Below are positions 34,201 to 49,200 of a DNA stretch of 60,000 nucleotides, piece by piece. The notes under the pieces are model-generated. The model had not been told where the DNA came from, did not search any database, and saw only the letters and a program-made list of their open reading frames with translations. This DNA is from Membranipora membranacea (lineage: Eukaryota > Bryozoa > Gymnolaemata > Cheilostomatida > Membraniporidae). The DNA lies in the NCBI GenBank assembly GCA_914767715.1, contig OU612075.1:12650001-12710000 (forward strand), read 5' to 3'. Both the position numbers and the translations under genes were made by a program. How positions within the stretch are numbered: the first letter of the stretch is position 1; each line of letters starts with the position of its first letter.

Positions 34201-37200
34201 CATCACTCACAACTAAATCACGAGAGCTGAAGGTTGGGGTTGGATAGGCCGAACAGTGAGGTACAGTAGCCTTCATTTAAAGACTACCCAAAGATCAATG
34301 CATGTTATAGTCAGGCAGTTACTTGTGATAAAGTTATGTCCAGACATCATAATGCAAGGAATGAGAGTTACCTCCCCTTATGGTAGGCACTCCTTTCCAC
34401 CATCAATTAACCATGCTAAGAAGAACATTGAAATTCTGTTCCATGCAAATCTGACGTAACTCAATCACAAGTAACTGCCTGACTATAACATGCGTTGGTC
34501 TTTGGATATTTTTTAACTTAAAAAATGTGTAAATTGCTTATATCCTACTATTCAATGATGGAGAGTCTTGTAATGTAACTTATCCATCACCGGGTGAAAG
34601 GTGTGACAATATGTGTGAAGGAATATGTACAAACCTTGGGAGGGAATTACAGGCTGGTTGGTAGAAGCATTAGTATCTATAGATGATCCGGATCCAATAG
34701 AAAACTTTACTTCTTTTTCCGTAATACCAGAATCAGACTTACTCTGAGTCATAGCCAGAGGGTGGGACACATTGGTTAGTAATTGTGGACTACTACTAGG
34801 ACCACTAATCATGTGACTCTCTATTTGGTCTTTCGGTTGGTCATGCATGACTGCTTCTTCTAGTCTCTCATGATTGGTTGAATTTTGAGAGTTCTCATGG
34901 TTGACTGAGTTTGGGTCTAATTCATGCTCGACTGAGTTGGGTTGGGGTTCAGTCACACCCTCACTAATAGGGCTACTTGGAGGGTTAGTGGTTACACAGC
35001 TGACTTGGGAAGGAGAAGTTTGGTTGCTAGCAGTGTTGGAATGTTCATTAACGTCCAGCTCCACCAAAGACATCAAGTTAGGTGCGATGGTTAGATTTAC
35101 AGCTACAACAAAGACAGATATTCTTCTTTGGTAGGAGAAAGAGTAGCATGCCATAGAGTCGAGTAATTTCTCTATGTTCATACTGTGTACTGTTAAAGTT
35201 GCTAATAAAACAAAGTTAGGTCCGCATACCTTGTTACGAATGAGCAGTAGTTAGAAACAGACAAGTGACAATCCTAGACTGGCCTAAATAATACTTCCCC
35301 TAACATCAGGACCCCTTGAGATTTATTTCAAAACTAGGAACAGACTGATTACAGCTCAGCCTAAGCCGTAGATGACTCGAGCATGGAACTTGTAATTTTC
35401 ATGAGTTTGAGAGGGTGAGCATTTAGAATGAATTTGCCCAATATCTGGCTTCGAATTTGTAACAGTGAGTCAGTTCTTTAAATGCATGCATTCATAGGTT
35501 CTGGTAGCTAATAGCAGACCTAATTACTAATTTACCACCATGCTAGACTTGTGCACTCGACACATTTAAATTCTCCTGTATATCATCGTACCACAGACAA
35601 AACGAAACAGCTGAAGTCTACCATCATCAAAACTATAAAACTTACCAACATCTGTATGGTCCATGATTTGTTTGATCGCTTTTTTCACACTGTTTGCTCT
35701 GCTCATTAAAATCTCAGTGGGCTCAGGGGTAGAATTATTCTCTTCCTGTAGTGAAACAACAATAGCAGCTAAAACCATAATACACGCATGAATATGAGTT
35801 ATTTTAGGCAATGTGTTGGCTCTGATTGGCTGGTGGGTGGGTGGGAGAGAGCCAATGCCAGGTCAGATGGTACTGTCCAAAAGTACCTGTTGATACATAT
35901 TATATGTGATAATAGAGTAGTTTCAAAATTACTATATCACAACATGTGGTTCAGTGATTTGGCTGTGTGCTCTCTTTCCCAATCAACAGCCAATCAGATC
36001 AGATCAGAGGCAACACATTGGCTAGAGTTATGCATATATGTCAATTAACTTTTGAACCAACTCTGATGATCAAAAGCGGTATGAGAGCAAATGAGTCTCC
36101 AAAAAAACAGATTCTATCTTAGTCTAGGATAAAAATAATATCTTGATATTCTGTGTTTTGCACATAATTGCCAACAGCGGATATATCGTCAATTGCAACT
36201 GCTTTATCCTTTTGGCCTAGCACAAGGCTTGCAATGAAAACCCGGGAACCACTTACATTGCAGGAAAGCCCTCAAACAAATTTTGAATCCATTGTAGTAT
36301 GTATGTAGTATTATTAATTAAAAACAAAAAGGGCTCACTTTATCAGGATCATTGCTTACCTGGGTTTGTAAGTCAGCAGATGCGGTTGCAGCCTGTGTTA
36401 TTGCAGCTTTCTCCTGAACAGATTGTACCAGGAGATGCTGCTCTGCTAGGTTCTCAGTCTAAGATGAAAACAAATATTATATTTATGCTGACACTGCATT
36501 ATATTAGCCAAATATGGAACCAGAGAATACTCGGGTGTAGGCTATACGAGTTAAATTGTCCTATTTTGTAGTTGTCCCCTCTTTCAAAATAATACTTGTA
36601 GGAAATGACAATTCCGAATCCAATACAAAAAATAATTAATCTACTGAATTTTATCATATTTTATGACCATTTGAATTAATTGTGTATTGGCTCATCTAAT
36701 ATCTAACATTCTCACAATTCTTACCTCTTTAAGAGCATTGACAAGCCGATCTAGCTTAGATTGAAGTGTCTGACATTTAGCATCAAGCGGATAGTCTGAC
36801 GATTTTTCAGCAGGTTTCTCCGCACTGGATAAAGATAACTGCTGTAACTCAACCAGCTGGGACAGAAATCTACTCACTATGAGGCACAAGGATCTGAAAC
36901 AAAATAAAGAAATACCCTACTGACCTTAATATTTCGCGGGCTCCTAATTCGCAACGGGCACAACTCCAACCTTTTTCACTAGTCTTAATTATTCACGGAT
37001 CTCAGGGCCACGAATGTTTTTTTGCTGTAAATTTTTTCATGCAGCCCTAGTCTTGATGAAACTATTGACGGGAATCATATTTAAGGAGGTGAATTTTGTT
37101 GCATACATCTACAATTGTAAACTTACTGCAAATGAAACAATTTATTATGTAGGGAGGTGAGGGTGATGATTACCTGGAATAGTTGAATACACTGAGGTAG

Positions 37201-40200
37201 TCATTAGAGTGTAATATTTTATGCAGACATTCAGCCATAGTATTCTCATAAGTGGCCTGCTGACTCTCCTGACTGCTGTATGTGCTGCCAGCAGCCGCTG
37301 ACCCCTAAAAAACATATACGCAATCATAATAATAATACACAGTCATGACCAAAATTTGAAGTGCTCAAAATCTGCCCTGTTGCTGGTGGTGGCATTCAAT
37401 TATCAACCACACCCTGGTGATTGTTTGACCATATGAGAATGAAGGTCGAAGGTGAGCTGCTGCTCAAGAAGGATGCATTTCATAAGCTTACTACTCACTA
37501 ACAGCCTTGATATTTAAGCACAAAGTAACTTAAGTTTTATTTCATAAAAATTGTGGAAAATACTCGTATTCATAACGTTTTCTGCATGAAGCTGGAAGCA
37601 GTTGTCGATACAAATGATAAATCATGGTGGAGGGATTCATCCGGACCAGGTTAAACAATATATATATCTACTACCCACCAGTTGGCTGACGCTGCCGGCG
37701 GCTGTTTCCCCTGATGTATTATGCTGCTGAATATCCTCACCATCCTTACTGCTGTCAGCGCCTCCGATCACAGAGGAATCCTCCTCATCAGACGATAAGA
37801 TAAACTCTGGAGGCTTCCACTCATACGTCAGAATAGCCCAGCGATCTGTAATATGTGTAAGAGCAGTTCAATGGTAGGGTAGTTCAGGTTATCAATCTAT
37901 ACCCGGGAACTCCACTATTGGCCGCTGTTGATTGGATGGGGTTGATTATGGAATGCCACAAAAAGCAACTCAGGCAGCGATTGAGCTCTCAAACTAACAG
38001 TAGGAAATTTTTTTTCATATAATATCTGTAGTAGATTCTGTTCTGTTGCACTGTGCTTATTACATGAGCAAAGGTGATAAAATAATGTGATATTTACAAG
38101 TTGTCTGCCCTCAGTTAAACTGGGAAGATAACTCTGTGTCTTCAATTTATTTCACGGACCGCAGTTGCGTAACAAATCAGGTGCATTTTGTGCGCATCTA
38201 GGGGGTTGGTGAGATCAAGGAGTGAGATGAGATGGTTAGATGAGAGAGTTTGACATTTAGAATGTCATTGCAATGCAAATACCTAAATCAGAATTAGTTT
38301 TAACTAGTACCCCTTCATCACAAGGTTTGCAGGTTGTCAATTTAAAAAAGGACATCTAGTTTGTGTCATTCCTGTACGCGTTCATCTTGTTAGAGGGTTT
38401 GACTCACCGAGCATTTTAATCTGTGACTGTTCTAGTTTGTCGATCACAGTGATCAGTTGATTGTCATCAGTCATAACAGAACCCCAGCCGAGAACTCGAG
38501 CTAAATCATTACCGGTACCCAGCGGTAACACCCCTATCTGACACTGAAAGAAAAACACAAAAAGTTTAAGCACATGAAAGAACGGTTAGGTCAGGTTTGT
38601 TCTAGTCTACCTGCATTCATATTTGCTCTCCTGCCACTGACCAGTCGCAGGCAAAATTTGCCCCTGGCTGATCGGAGGGGGAAGCAATTCCAAATGCAGG
38701 CAAACTTGATCAAACTTGGTCTAAAGTCTACGACAATGAAATGATTAGGGTTGGGAGTGGATTATGATTGGTTGGGAGTGGACAACAATGGTGGCTCCAG
38801 GAGGATTCTGTAGTGTGTTTCCCACAGAAAATTATTATTGTGCATTATAAGAGAATTCCCCTGCACGATTTCAGGACTTATGCACCAAAGGATATAGTAC
38901 TTTTACCTGGATCAATACCAGGAAACTTATCAGGAACCTATACCCCAAAGGAAAAATTCAGTGGAAAATAACGATAAGCACCACGGTTCAACCCTTACAT
39001 ACATAACCCCTCTGAGAATATTTGCTAACAGTATGCAAATCTCAATGTAAATGAGCCGGAAGCCGGCGACACCAACTCCTTGGGGAGATTTTGCGCATGA
39101 ATGTTAAATAAGGATGGAGTCCCAGCTTCTGACACATGCATGGACAAACGATGATAATTTTCAGTAGGCAATGATGGAGGTCGATTCAGGGTTGAACACT
39201 CATTAATAGTTGCAACATCTCATTATGTGGTTTAAACAGAGACTATAAAGATATCTATAGTCTCTGGTTTAAATATCGAAGTAAGAATTTAAATGGAATA
39301 CTCATGCACTAAAGAGAGAACAGTGCAGGCTAGGCATGACATTGCATGAAAGACTTGATTTGAATCTACAGCTCCATGAGGAATAATGCATATGGAGTGA
39401 AACCTCGATCAACAGCCATTAACGTCTGTATGTGCTCAACATACCGACCCTGAGGCTGATTAATCTTCTCTGCGCTTTGTTGCCCCTATTGTTGTTGTAG
39501 TTTGTTACGTAACAATGTGGGAGGGAGAGAAACACTATGCATCGAGTTAGGAACATGAAGCACTTTAGTGTTGCTCTCCCTCTTTTGATAACAAAACAAA
39601 CCCGGCAAGAATAAGGGCAACTTACGGCAGACAAAATGTATCAAACTTGATCTTGGTATAGTGGTCAGTGATTGAACAGAGCGCATCCAAATGTCTGGGG
39701 CTTGGCAATCAGGTACTCCCATGCTGCAGGGAGATATTTACACCTGTTATCCATAATCTTTACGTTGCTCATACCCACAATATTGGCGAGATCCAAATGA
39801 TGTCTATTAACCATTACAAAGACCAACTTTTTGGATAAGGCCGAAGATATAAATAAAGTCTTTCATTCATTGCTTTATATATAAAGTCTTTCATCATACT
39901 TTCGAGAGCGTTGAGTACATGATATAAGATATTAAAATTAAATTAAATTAAATTAGATGATCACACATCCTCCTCACTAACTGACCTTGCTGTGAAGGTT
40001 GAGTCGATCCATTTCTGACATGACCCAGCTGACACTTCCATCACCTCCGCATACTAATATCCTGAACTGGTCGTAACTCTGGAACAATCTCAGACTGAAA
40101 TACAGACAAAGTAACGTCAAACTATTATACATACAATATGACGTTAAACTGAAACATTTTTTGAAACCGGTTAATTATCACTATCAGCCTTATTTGGCAA

Positions 40201-43200
40201 TTTAAGGATTCGTTTATGGGGATTCCAAAATAAAGAGCATCTGCTGAAATAGATTCTTCAAATCTTGCACATGAATTATGCGATGCCATTTCACCTTGTC
40301 AGTGTGTACAATTTTAATTTTTTATAAATCCATCTCGAATTTGAAGAAGTCTTGATTATATGAAATACATAAATTAAAAATAATTTTGGTTCCAGAAGGA
40401 GTTTAGAGATGTGCTCAGGATAAAGATACATGTATCCATCCCTGAACATAGTGCTGTTTTATGGAAGTAGGCTCAAGGTATATATCTAAGGTGAAAACTC
40501 GCGAGGTGAGAACCATGTGGCTGGAACCCGTAATCCTTGCATTAAAATGTTACTTTCAAAGATATGGTAGGCCTTTTGATTGCCAAGTTACAGTGCTCGT
40601 GAGTTGTAAGACAGTGCTTTGATCCACTCAAAAGTTTGACATGTATTTCCAAGTTAAAATTGGCAGTGAAACAGTGTCATCTGATGTTTCTATAAATCTA
40701 TACTGGTAGGCCAAATCCATGTATGTATTATATGTCATACTACACATCATATCGTGATTTCCGGAGCAAGACGTTCTCCTGGTACTTCTATCAATGTGTT
40801 GCCAAACAATTGACAATGATGTAAAAGCACCTTACAGTAAATGACAACCAGATAGACGGTTGCCACCAAATACAATTTTTGTGCAGGAAAGGCAAATTTG
40901 TCACTAGCCAGGCATGCGTGCTCAGCTCAGATACCAGCTGTTTTCCTTGTCACAGAGGGATTTAATGGGTACATTGTAGTGTTACGATTGAACAGATGCA
41001 TAAAATTACTTGAAATATCATCTGACACGTCTGTGCGGAACCTGTGATTGATGGAGACCCTGATATTCCAATTTTGCGAAATGAGTGATATTACAGACAC
41101 AAGTCTTTTTAGCCAGAAACCTAGATAATCGTTTGACCCTTTTGTGGATACATGGAATACAGTAGTTCAAGGTCTCTACTTACATATATACATACGGAGT
41201 AAAATATCAAAAACCCTAGAATGGAGTCGTCATCTCATGGGACGATTGCACTTAATATGCTTGGAATTCAGTGCAGAACATATCCACTAATCTTTGGATT
41301 GGGTCACTGTTAGCGGCATGCCAATCGATGTCAGCGGCATTCCAGATCGATGTTTGTCGCATGCGGGTTGCTGTAAGTGGCATGTCACAATCAGCCAATG
41401 TGGACTGGATTGATGGGGGCTGATATTGGAACACAGCTAACAGCAGCTCAAATCATCGTAAAGCATTGAACAATTTTTGGCAAATATGAAATTAGATCAT
41501 TTATTTTATCTGAAACATGTTTATTTAATGAGAGGCTTACTTCACTTTCACCAATTTCTCTGACGCGACAAAAAAGTCATCAATGACATCCTAATACCCC
41601 TAGAAAAAGTTTTATCCAGTTTGCCTGCATACTAGTTAATCTCCTTCCACTGACAAGTCGCAGGGGAAGTTTGCCTCTGACTGATCAGTAAGGGGAGCAA
41701 CTCCGAATGCAGATAAATGGACCTAACTTGGTTTATTATACCCCCAAGAGAACTCACCCAGCGAATGGTCCGCCATTCATGAGATCAAAGACTTGAGCAG
41801 GATTTAGCAGCTGCTTGAATTTTCTCAGAAATTTCACTCCTTGATTATCTCCGGACTTGGAGTTTACAAACACGAGTAGGGGCGACGTGTTACCGCCCCG
41901 ACTTTTGGTAGCCTCACACAAGCCGTCTGAGTCTATGGATTGTATTGAGAGAGGACAGAGTACAGAATACTGGCAGATAGTCTGAGAACACCGGCGTGGG
42001 AGTTGGTCCTTACATATCGTGGAATGTACCTGCAAAATATATAATATAATAGGATATATCTAATTAGCATATAATGAATTTAATAACAAATTGGATAGCA
42101 AGACAACTAACAGTAAATGACAAAACACCTTTTTTTGAATTTTCAACTAGTGTGTTGTACTTTCGATGCTACTATCAACCTCTTACAGGATGGATATTAG
42201 AATTAGGCGATAAACAAACTTCAAAACTTTAACTTCAAAACTTCAACTCCTCACAGGTCTTTATTTGTGAGATGGCCCTACAGGAGTACGTCATAACCTG
42301 AAATAATCCCTATGCTTTTATGTAGTTTTCCCAAAGCCTTCACAGTGCAAACAAGATCTCGTAGCTGAACAAACTAGAATGATCTTTGTTTGAGGAAGAG
42401 CATTATTTAACTAAACCTAGAAGATTATGGGAGATTACTTGAGTAATGGTTCTAATCTGAGCGGATTAAGTACCTACAAGGATGTCGTAACATCCTGTTA
42501 GCATAAGAGCGTGCAAGCCAGAGAGATCTAAATCAAGGTCCTTTAGCTGTGAGAGATTGCAATTTCGTGTGTCTTTCCTCTTTCCTCAATGTCAATGTTT
42601 TGATGTTGCACAGTTCAAGGTGAAAATTTGGGTGTGACCTAAGAGTGTTTACTAACACTTCTACGCCTACAACCTCATTGCATAAAAAAATCGCATTTGA
42701 TTTTCCGTTGTTGCAATAACTCACAGTAATTTAGTTTTGTTTTGATTGCTTAACAAGCTTTGTGGTGATTTCAGAAAATTTGAGCTGCCAATAAAATGTA
42801 CCCGGAAAGAAATATTTTGTATTACTTCCAGTTAGTGTTTATGGTTTGAGTTAGACAGTTGACTCACCCTGAAAACATGGAATGACTTGGCCACAATATA
42901 AATACACCTAGCTCCTGCTAGAATACCAAAGCTCTGCCAATACCTAAACTCCAAATAGCTCATCCAACCTTGTTAAGTTTCAAATATTTTAATTATTCCT
43001 ATTGATACATTGACACCAAGAGGAATTTATGATGACTTAAACATTGAGTAGAGTTCACTCTTAAACAAGCACCTTACAGAATATTCCCCAAAGACATCTT
43101 GACATGTAATGAAAGTCTATTTGACCTTTGACTGTTATGCAGCATAAACAATATAAGTGGGTCTTGGCCCACAGAATAAAAATTTTCGTTGTACTAAATT

Positions 43201-46200
43201 TTACAGTCTCTGAATTGAAATTCCACTGATCATCAGGTTTTTTACAAAATTCTAAATGGTTCCCAACTACTGTTTTTTTTCAAAAAACTAAATTTTGTCA
43301 ATATTTTAACCTGTGAAATCAAAAGTTCTTGGCCAATTTGCTAAATTTAAATCCTTGAATATTTGCACCCTGTCGGGACTGAGCGTTGACGTTATGACTT
43401 ACAGTAGCTTTACACCAGAGACAGCGAGCGTCCACTAACTTCCTGACACTGCCACACTTCTTCTCACACACAGTACAGTGTGAGCTGACTGGTAGGTTAC
43501 CTTCTAACCACTGATGACCCATCTCTGTAATAATCAAAAGATAGTATTATATAAAGTGTCCTCCACTCGAATATAAACATATTTTTCTCCTCATTCATAA
43601 CTCCTGTTAATTCAAACTCCTGCTGATTCGAAACATTGGTTAAAATAGAACTCCTGTTAATTCACTACTCCGCTTGATCAAGACTTTGTAATTCAGAACT
43701 CCTACTGAGGCACAGAATAATGATCTCTCAGCCAAATCATTATGCATTCAATTGTAACTGAATTCTGACCAGATTTGGTGGTATTCACAAAAATATTTCG
43801 GCCAATATGCACTTCAAATAAAAAGTGGTGAAATTTTGAGGTTAGTAACATACCAAATAAACCATCACTGAGTTCATACAAATAAAATTTTTCATTATTC
43901 TGCCAGTTTTTACATGTTAGTTCAGATGACGTAGAATCTTTTTTTTTTATAACCTTATATTTATATTGATACCACAGAAGGCTGAACATGATTTGATGCT
44001 CTTTATTATGTATTATTAATGAATTAGTTGTAACTTTAATTCTTCGACATTGCACTTAGTGATGACATGATTTAATTTTGATGTTAGTTTTTTTTGTCTG
44101 ATTTGATGTCATAGTATTTACCAGGATCAAATATTTCATCGATTATGAGGAAATGAAGCAGGGGATGTTTAAATTAAAACAGCCAAAATCACTATCTGAT
44201 GGCTCTTTGCTGGGTAACAAATTCGTCTTAATCAAAGCACAAATGAGCGATAGCTTTGAGCATCGATAACTTTGAGCATCGAACTAGTTCATTTTTATTA
44301 GAAGGACTAATCATGAAAAACTATAATGTACGGAACATATACTTAATCACTGAACTAAAAATCTCACAGTTTCTCAAATTATTGGACTTGTCATACTTTA
44401 TTATTTATTATCTTTCTCTTTGTAAACTTTTTTTCTTTTTTTTTGAACGTCGGAATAGTGATAATTTGCAGTGCTTATTCTTATTGAAGACCCTACTGGA
44501 TCTTACATATACGATAACTTACCGAGATTACCCTCGCCATCTTCTATGATGTTAGTGCCAACACTGGCCAGGGTGCTCCATTTACAGTTATTGGGCGCTC
44601 TGATGGCACATCTTTTGTGAGCTTTAAATCTACATACTGCAACGGTAAAACAAAATAGGAATAAAGAAATGCACTTTTACATCATAGATGAGCAGGGTCA
44701 CAATTTCTAATACAAGACATAATCTATCCCCAGATGAGCTATGAATCTTTTTTTTCATAATACTAATAATTGCGTGACCACTGTGTAACTAGCTGCCTGA
44801 CTTTCCTTTGGTCTTTTGGTAGTCTCGACAGTAATATTTTAAATTATTTCAAGTAATCATGTTATGAAAGCTGCTAGGCAATCCAAATTTGGCAGACAGT
44901 GTGTACACAAGGCAGACTTTTGGATGGTACTGCCAGGCATCAAAATTGGTGTAGACTTTGGATACTTGTTCAGTGTCAAGAACCAGTCTTTGATCCCCAA
45001 CAATATTCTTACTTTCAGTAATGTAATCTTCGATGTCAATTCTATTTTATTACATCTTCAATGTTTAATCAATCATCATTTGTGTCCTACTCTATCAAAC
45101 AGGAAGGCTCATTGTATCTGGAAGGTGATCCATGTTAGAGCAAAGGAAATATTTACTCTCAAGTAATATCACGGAGTATGGATATATATAGATTCAAATC
45201 TGTGCTTTTAAGTGTCATCTGTGTGTATTTGGCCCCAACTAAGTGTCACTCAAAAATAAGGAGTCATTTTATATGATCTACAAAAAAATCATGTCTTAAA
45301 TCCTCTTAAATAATCATGTTGGGCATCCTTAACCCAATAGTGATTAATGGTAGATAAAATAGCCTGACATGGCCGGACAACTCCAATGCAAAGATCTCCC
45401 CTACACACTGATAGCCACTATATATATGAATGACTTATTGTCCAGGGTTTTTATGGGTACAATAGTGGGATATATAATATATGACACTTTATTGCACAAA
45501 TGTGTGTATATATATATCCATACTCTGAGTCTGTGATATTACTTGGAGTAAGTATATATATATCCATACTCTGAGTCTGTGACATCTTAGGCTTCAACTT
45601 ACACTGTCAACCTTTACACCTTAGTACCTCCTGTGGAAAACGCATCAAAATCTGATTTATTTCAATATTATTAGCTCCTAAATGTGTTTATATAGGGGAA
45701 GAAGTAATGCTTAAAAAGAGTGTAACCAGGACATACCTCCACATGAGAGACCATGAGAAGTGACTCCAGGCAGTGCTTCTCTGCAGACATTACAGTAAAC
45801 AGGACGGGCGTGTGACGTAATGTACCAACTATGCTGGCCTGAGATCATGCTCTGCTGGTCATTAGGCTACAAAAAGAAGAGGCTGGTGAAAATATCTAAA
45901 ATTAAAGCAAATGTCCTTTTCATAAAGTTGCTGCCAGCAAAGCATATTTATGATCACAATAACAATAGAATGAGAATAATAATAATCAAATTAGGCCACA
46001 TCATTTATTTTGCTAGAATATTGTTGGGTAAGATGCCAGTAATGATGCGTAGATGAAGGTCACATGTTGCGTTACACAATTCCGGTGACTTTTTTCATGA
46101 CACATAATAAAAATTGTTGCAAGCTCTTTGACGCTTCCACACCGACTAGATTGCATAGGAATGCTGATGAAATGGTGTTAGGAATTTACAGGATGTTACA

Positions 46201-49200
46201 TAAGACTATAGTGTCTCCAAATGGTGTTTTACACCATTAGTCACACAATCATATTGAAATGAGATGTTTATTCACACATGTGACCATTTCCTGCAATAGA
46301 ATACGCTGAACAGACGAGTAGCACTGACGCAGTTCTCTATCTGAATGTATGATTCCCAATTGCTAAAACAAGTTTTATCCAACTCGCCCGTATTCCAGTT
46401 GCTCCCAATCCACTGCTAGCTGCGGCTTTTCAGTGGAGGGGGAGCAATTGGTATGCAGGCAAATTGGATCAAACTTGGTCTGCCAAACTACTGGCTGAAT
46501 ATTGGATGAAGCCTTACGTTGGATACTAAAGGACATGCCTTTGGTTGAGAAAAAGAGCCCTATTTCAAGTTGAATAATAATTACTCAATATGGAGCAATT
46601 ACATTGATAGGCCCAGTTAGGCAAAAAGAGCTGTGAAATGGATGTATGTATGAGCGCAAACCGGTCCATGTATTTGTAATTTGTCTTTTAGTTGACCGAA
46701 GAATACAAGGTGTAAATTTTTCCATATGAGAAGCGGAAGGAATTTAATCCATGTATGAAATTACTACCAGACACAGTATCTCAAATATCTAACGCAAGAA
46801 GTACTTCACCACTTCTATTAATGACAATCCACAGTAGCTGAAGTAGGCGTGTAAGATTCTTGAAAACTGTAATGTAATGATAATCAATGATGGTGAGCTA
46901 ATTCAGAAGCAATTCTAGAGACGACTAATGACATGTTCCGGCAAGTGGTTTCTTTTGTGTGGCATGTAACGAGATATTAATGACAAGTGGTTTGAAAGTG
47001 ATCTCAAGCACCACAGGATTGATTCAACTTAGGTCTTATAGTTTAAACATGTTTCGGTTTTCTGTTGAAATAAACTGACGGGAATGGTAATACATCCAAT
47101 TATCTTTATGCCCCTCACCAACCTACCCCTCTCCAACATCCCCATCTCCCACCCCCCAAAATCTCCCACTTCCCTTCCTCCCTCCCCTTTCCCCCTTCAC
47201 CAACCTACCCCCTTTACTCCCACACAACATTGCACAAAGATTCGCCACTGTCAGAATAAGAACCATGGATGAATGCCAATTAGTGTTTATAAAAAACAAT
47301 TGGGGAGGGCTGCTAATCAAAACAGGTAAAAAGGTAACAGATTACGAATTCTTTGGCAGAAAAATAAACAACTACAGAACAATACACAAACAAATCAGTG
47401 TAAAAATGCCTATTACACAAACTATTAATGTCTGCAACGCTTCACAGTGAGTTACTTATCTGTCTGGGAATCTATCCATTAACCCAAAACAGCGAAGGTT
47501 TCCTGCCATTGCCAAATAGACCAGACTAAGTTATGAGCATCAAATGACTATTACAATTGATTTGTGAGTCAGTTGTGGGCTGTTGGGTATTTCGGGGCCA
47601 AGCTAGACATTACTAATATGTATTTGTTGGACAGTGTCTAATAAGTATCCCAATTATCATTACTCACGGGAAATGGAAGGCAGCTCGCGCTGCGGCAGCG
47701 CTGCTGGGTTTTCTAATTAATGTAGAGGCTCCTATCTATATTATAAATAGATAACGCAGATTCGCATTAAGCTCATGGCCAATACAAGTTATTAGCTTAG
47801 ATTGGAAGGCCCTAAAACCACTGTAAATGTACATAGATTCTAAAAATTGTGCTGGTGTCATTGTGTCATTATACACTGAATCGAAACGCACAAGCAGTTC
47901 CCAAAATCGTAGTGAAATACCAAGAAGCTATTAAATAAACATGATTACTTGAAACAAAATTTCGCCCGAATACTTTCGAGTATGAATTACTTGAAGTGTA
48001 AAATTCCGTAAAATTATGAATTTTGAAGACGTTTTTAGTAGACGGGGACACTATAATCCTGTCATGTTGACAATGTCACTTTAAACAGTGACGTCATAAT
48101 ATGCTAAACCTACGTTTGTGAATGAACAATGTTCAGTGGAATTAGAAAAATTCTCAAATGTGTCTAAATGATCGTCTAACTAAATGATCGACATTGGAGA
48201 AGTGGGATAAGCTAACAGCCATGGAGCAAGGACTAATATGGGAGTTTCAAATATTTTTAAATTGGATACAAAAATAAAAGCACATGCCATTCCATTGACA
48301 AACTAGTTAACTATGACACCACCTCATAATGGCATTCTACAAGAGGCTGTATCCTTCTATGGAATTTCACTCTTTGACTTGATAAGTGCTTATGTAATCC
48401 GAAGTTTGCTCCTAGTATTATACATAATATATTTGAACATAATTTCCATAGCACCTTATATTGCCTCAGAATGATGGTTATTTTAATATCCCGGGATCTT
48501 TCACATCCTGTCATATGGTATAAGTGTGTGATGGTTCTGAAACTTTGGATCCTAAAAGCAGAGACCTAGTACATCTGAGCACCACTGCTTTGCTAGTTCA
48601 CCTGTTCAACTTCAAACCGGTGGACTTTATATCGAAGAGGTTTCCAAACTAATAAAATTTCCAAACAATGGCACCATGACTTTGCAAACAACCATAGATC
48701 AAGTTTAATTTATTTGCCTGCATTCCAGTTGCTACCTTCCCCTGGTCGCACCTGTAATGACCAGTAGATCGGGAGCAACTAGGGACTATTGATTATCTGT
48801 AGTCTCTGGAGCAACTCCGAATGCAGACAAATGGATTAAACATGGTCTAATGCAACCCCAGATGTGGTTAATGTGATGTTAAACAACTCTAAGAGTTGAA
48901 TAGAGATCAGAGTGACTCACATCATAATACTTCTGTTGTGAGGCGTGGACTATAGCTTGTATCCACGATTCCATTTCTTTACGGCTATCCGTTGCCAGTA
49001 CAAAGTTTCTGAAACTTGATATAACCTGTTGAGCAGAAACACGATGTGTAATCATTGCTATGAGGGACGGGTCAGGACGGGTCTCACAATTCGGGACGGG
49101 TCGGGCTGAACAGTGAAGGAAGGACGAGTGTCAAGAAAAAAGAAGTGATCTATTGAACTAAATATTAGTTAGATTGGGCTATAATTACACAATACTGAAC

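Larger units (their letters stand above)
45867..48920. other. DGK intron 5, 3 kb
   Basis: No exon seen. Contents recognised are MITE family 2 copies at 46,369-46,483 and 48,696-48,848 and a pyrimidine-rich block at 47,110-47,226. Confidence 0.6.

Noticed and set aside
34901-35134. 77-codon plus-strand ORF
   Set aside because: It is antisense to DGK exon 17, whose reading frame fits the flanking exons in phase.
43702-44055. 117-codon minus-strand ORF in a DGK intron
   Set aside because: It lies between exons 7 and 8, which join in phase without it, and resembles AT-rich intron translation.
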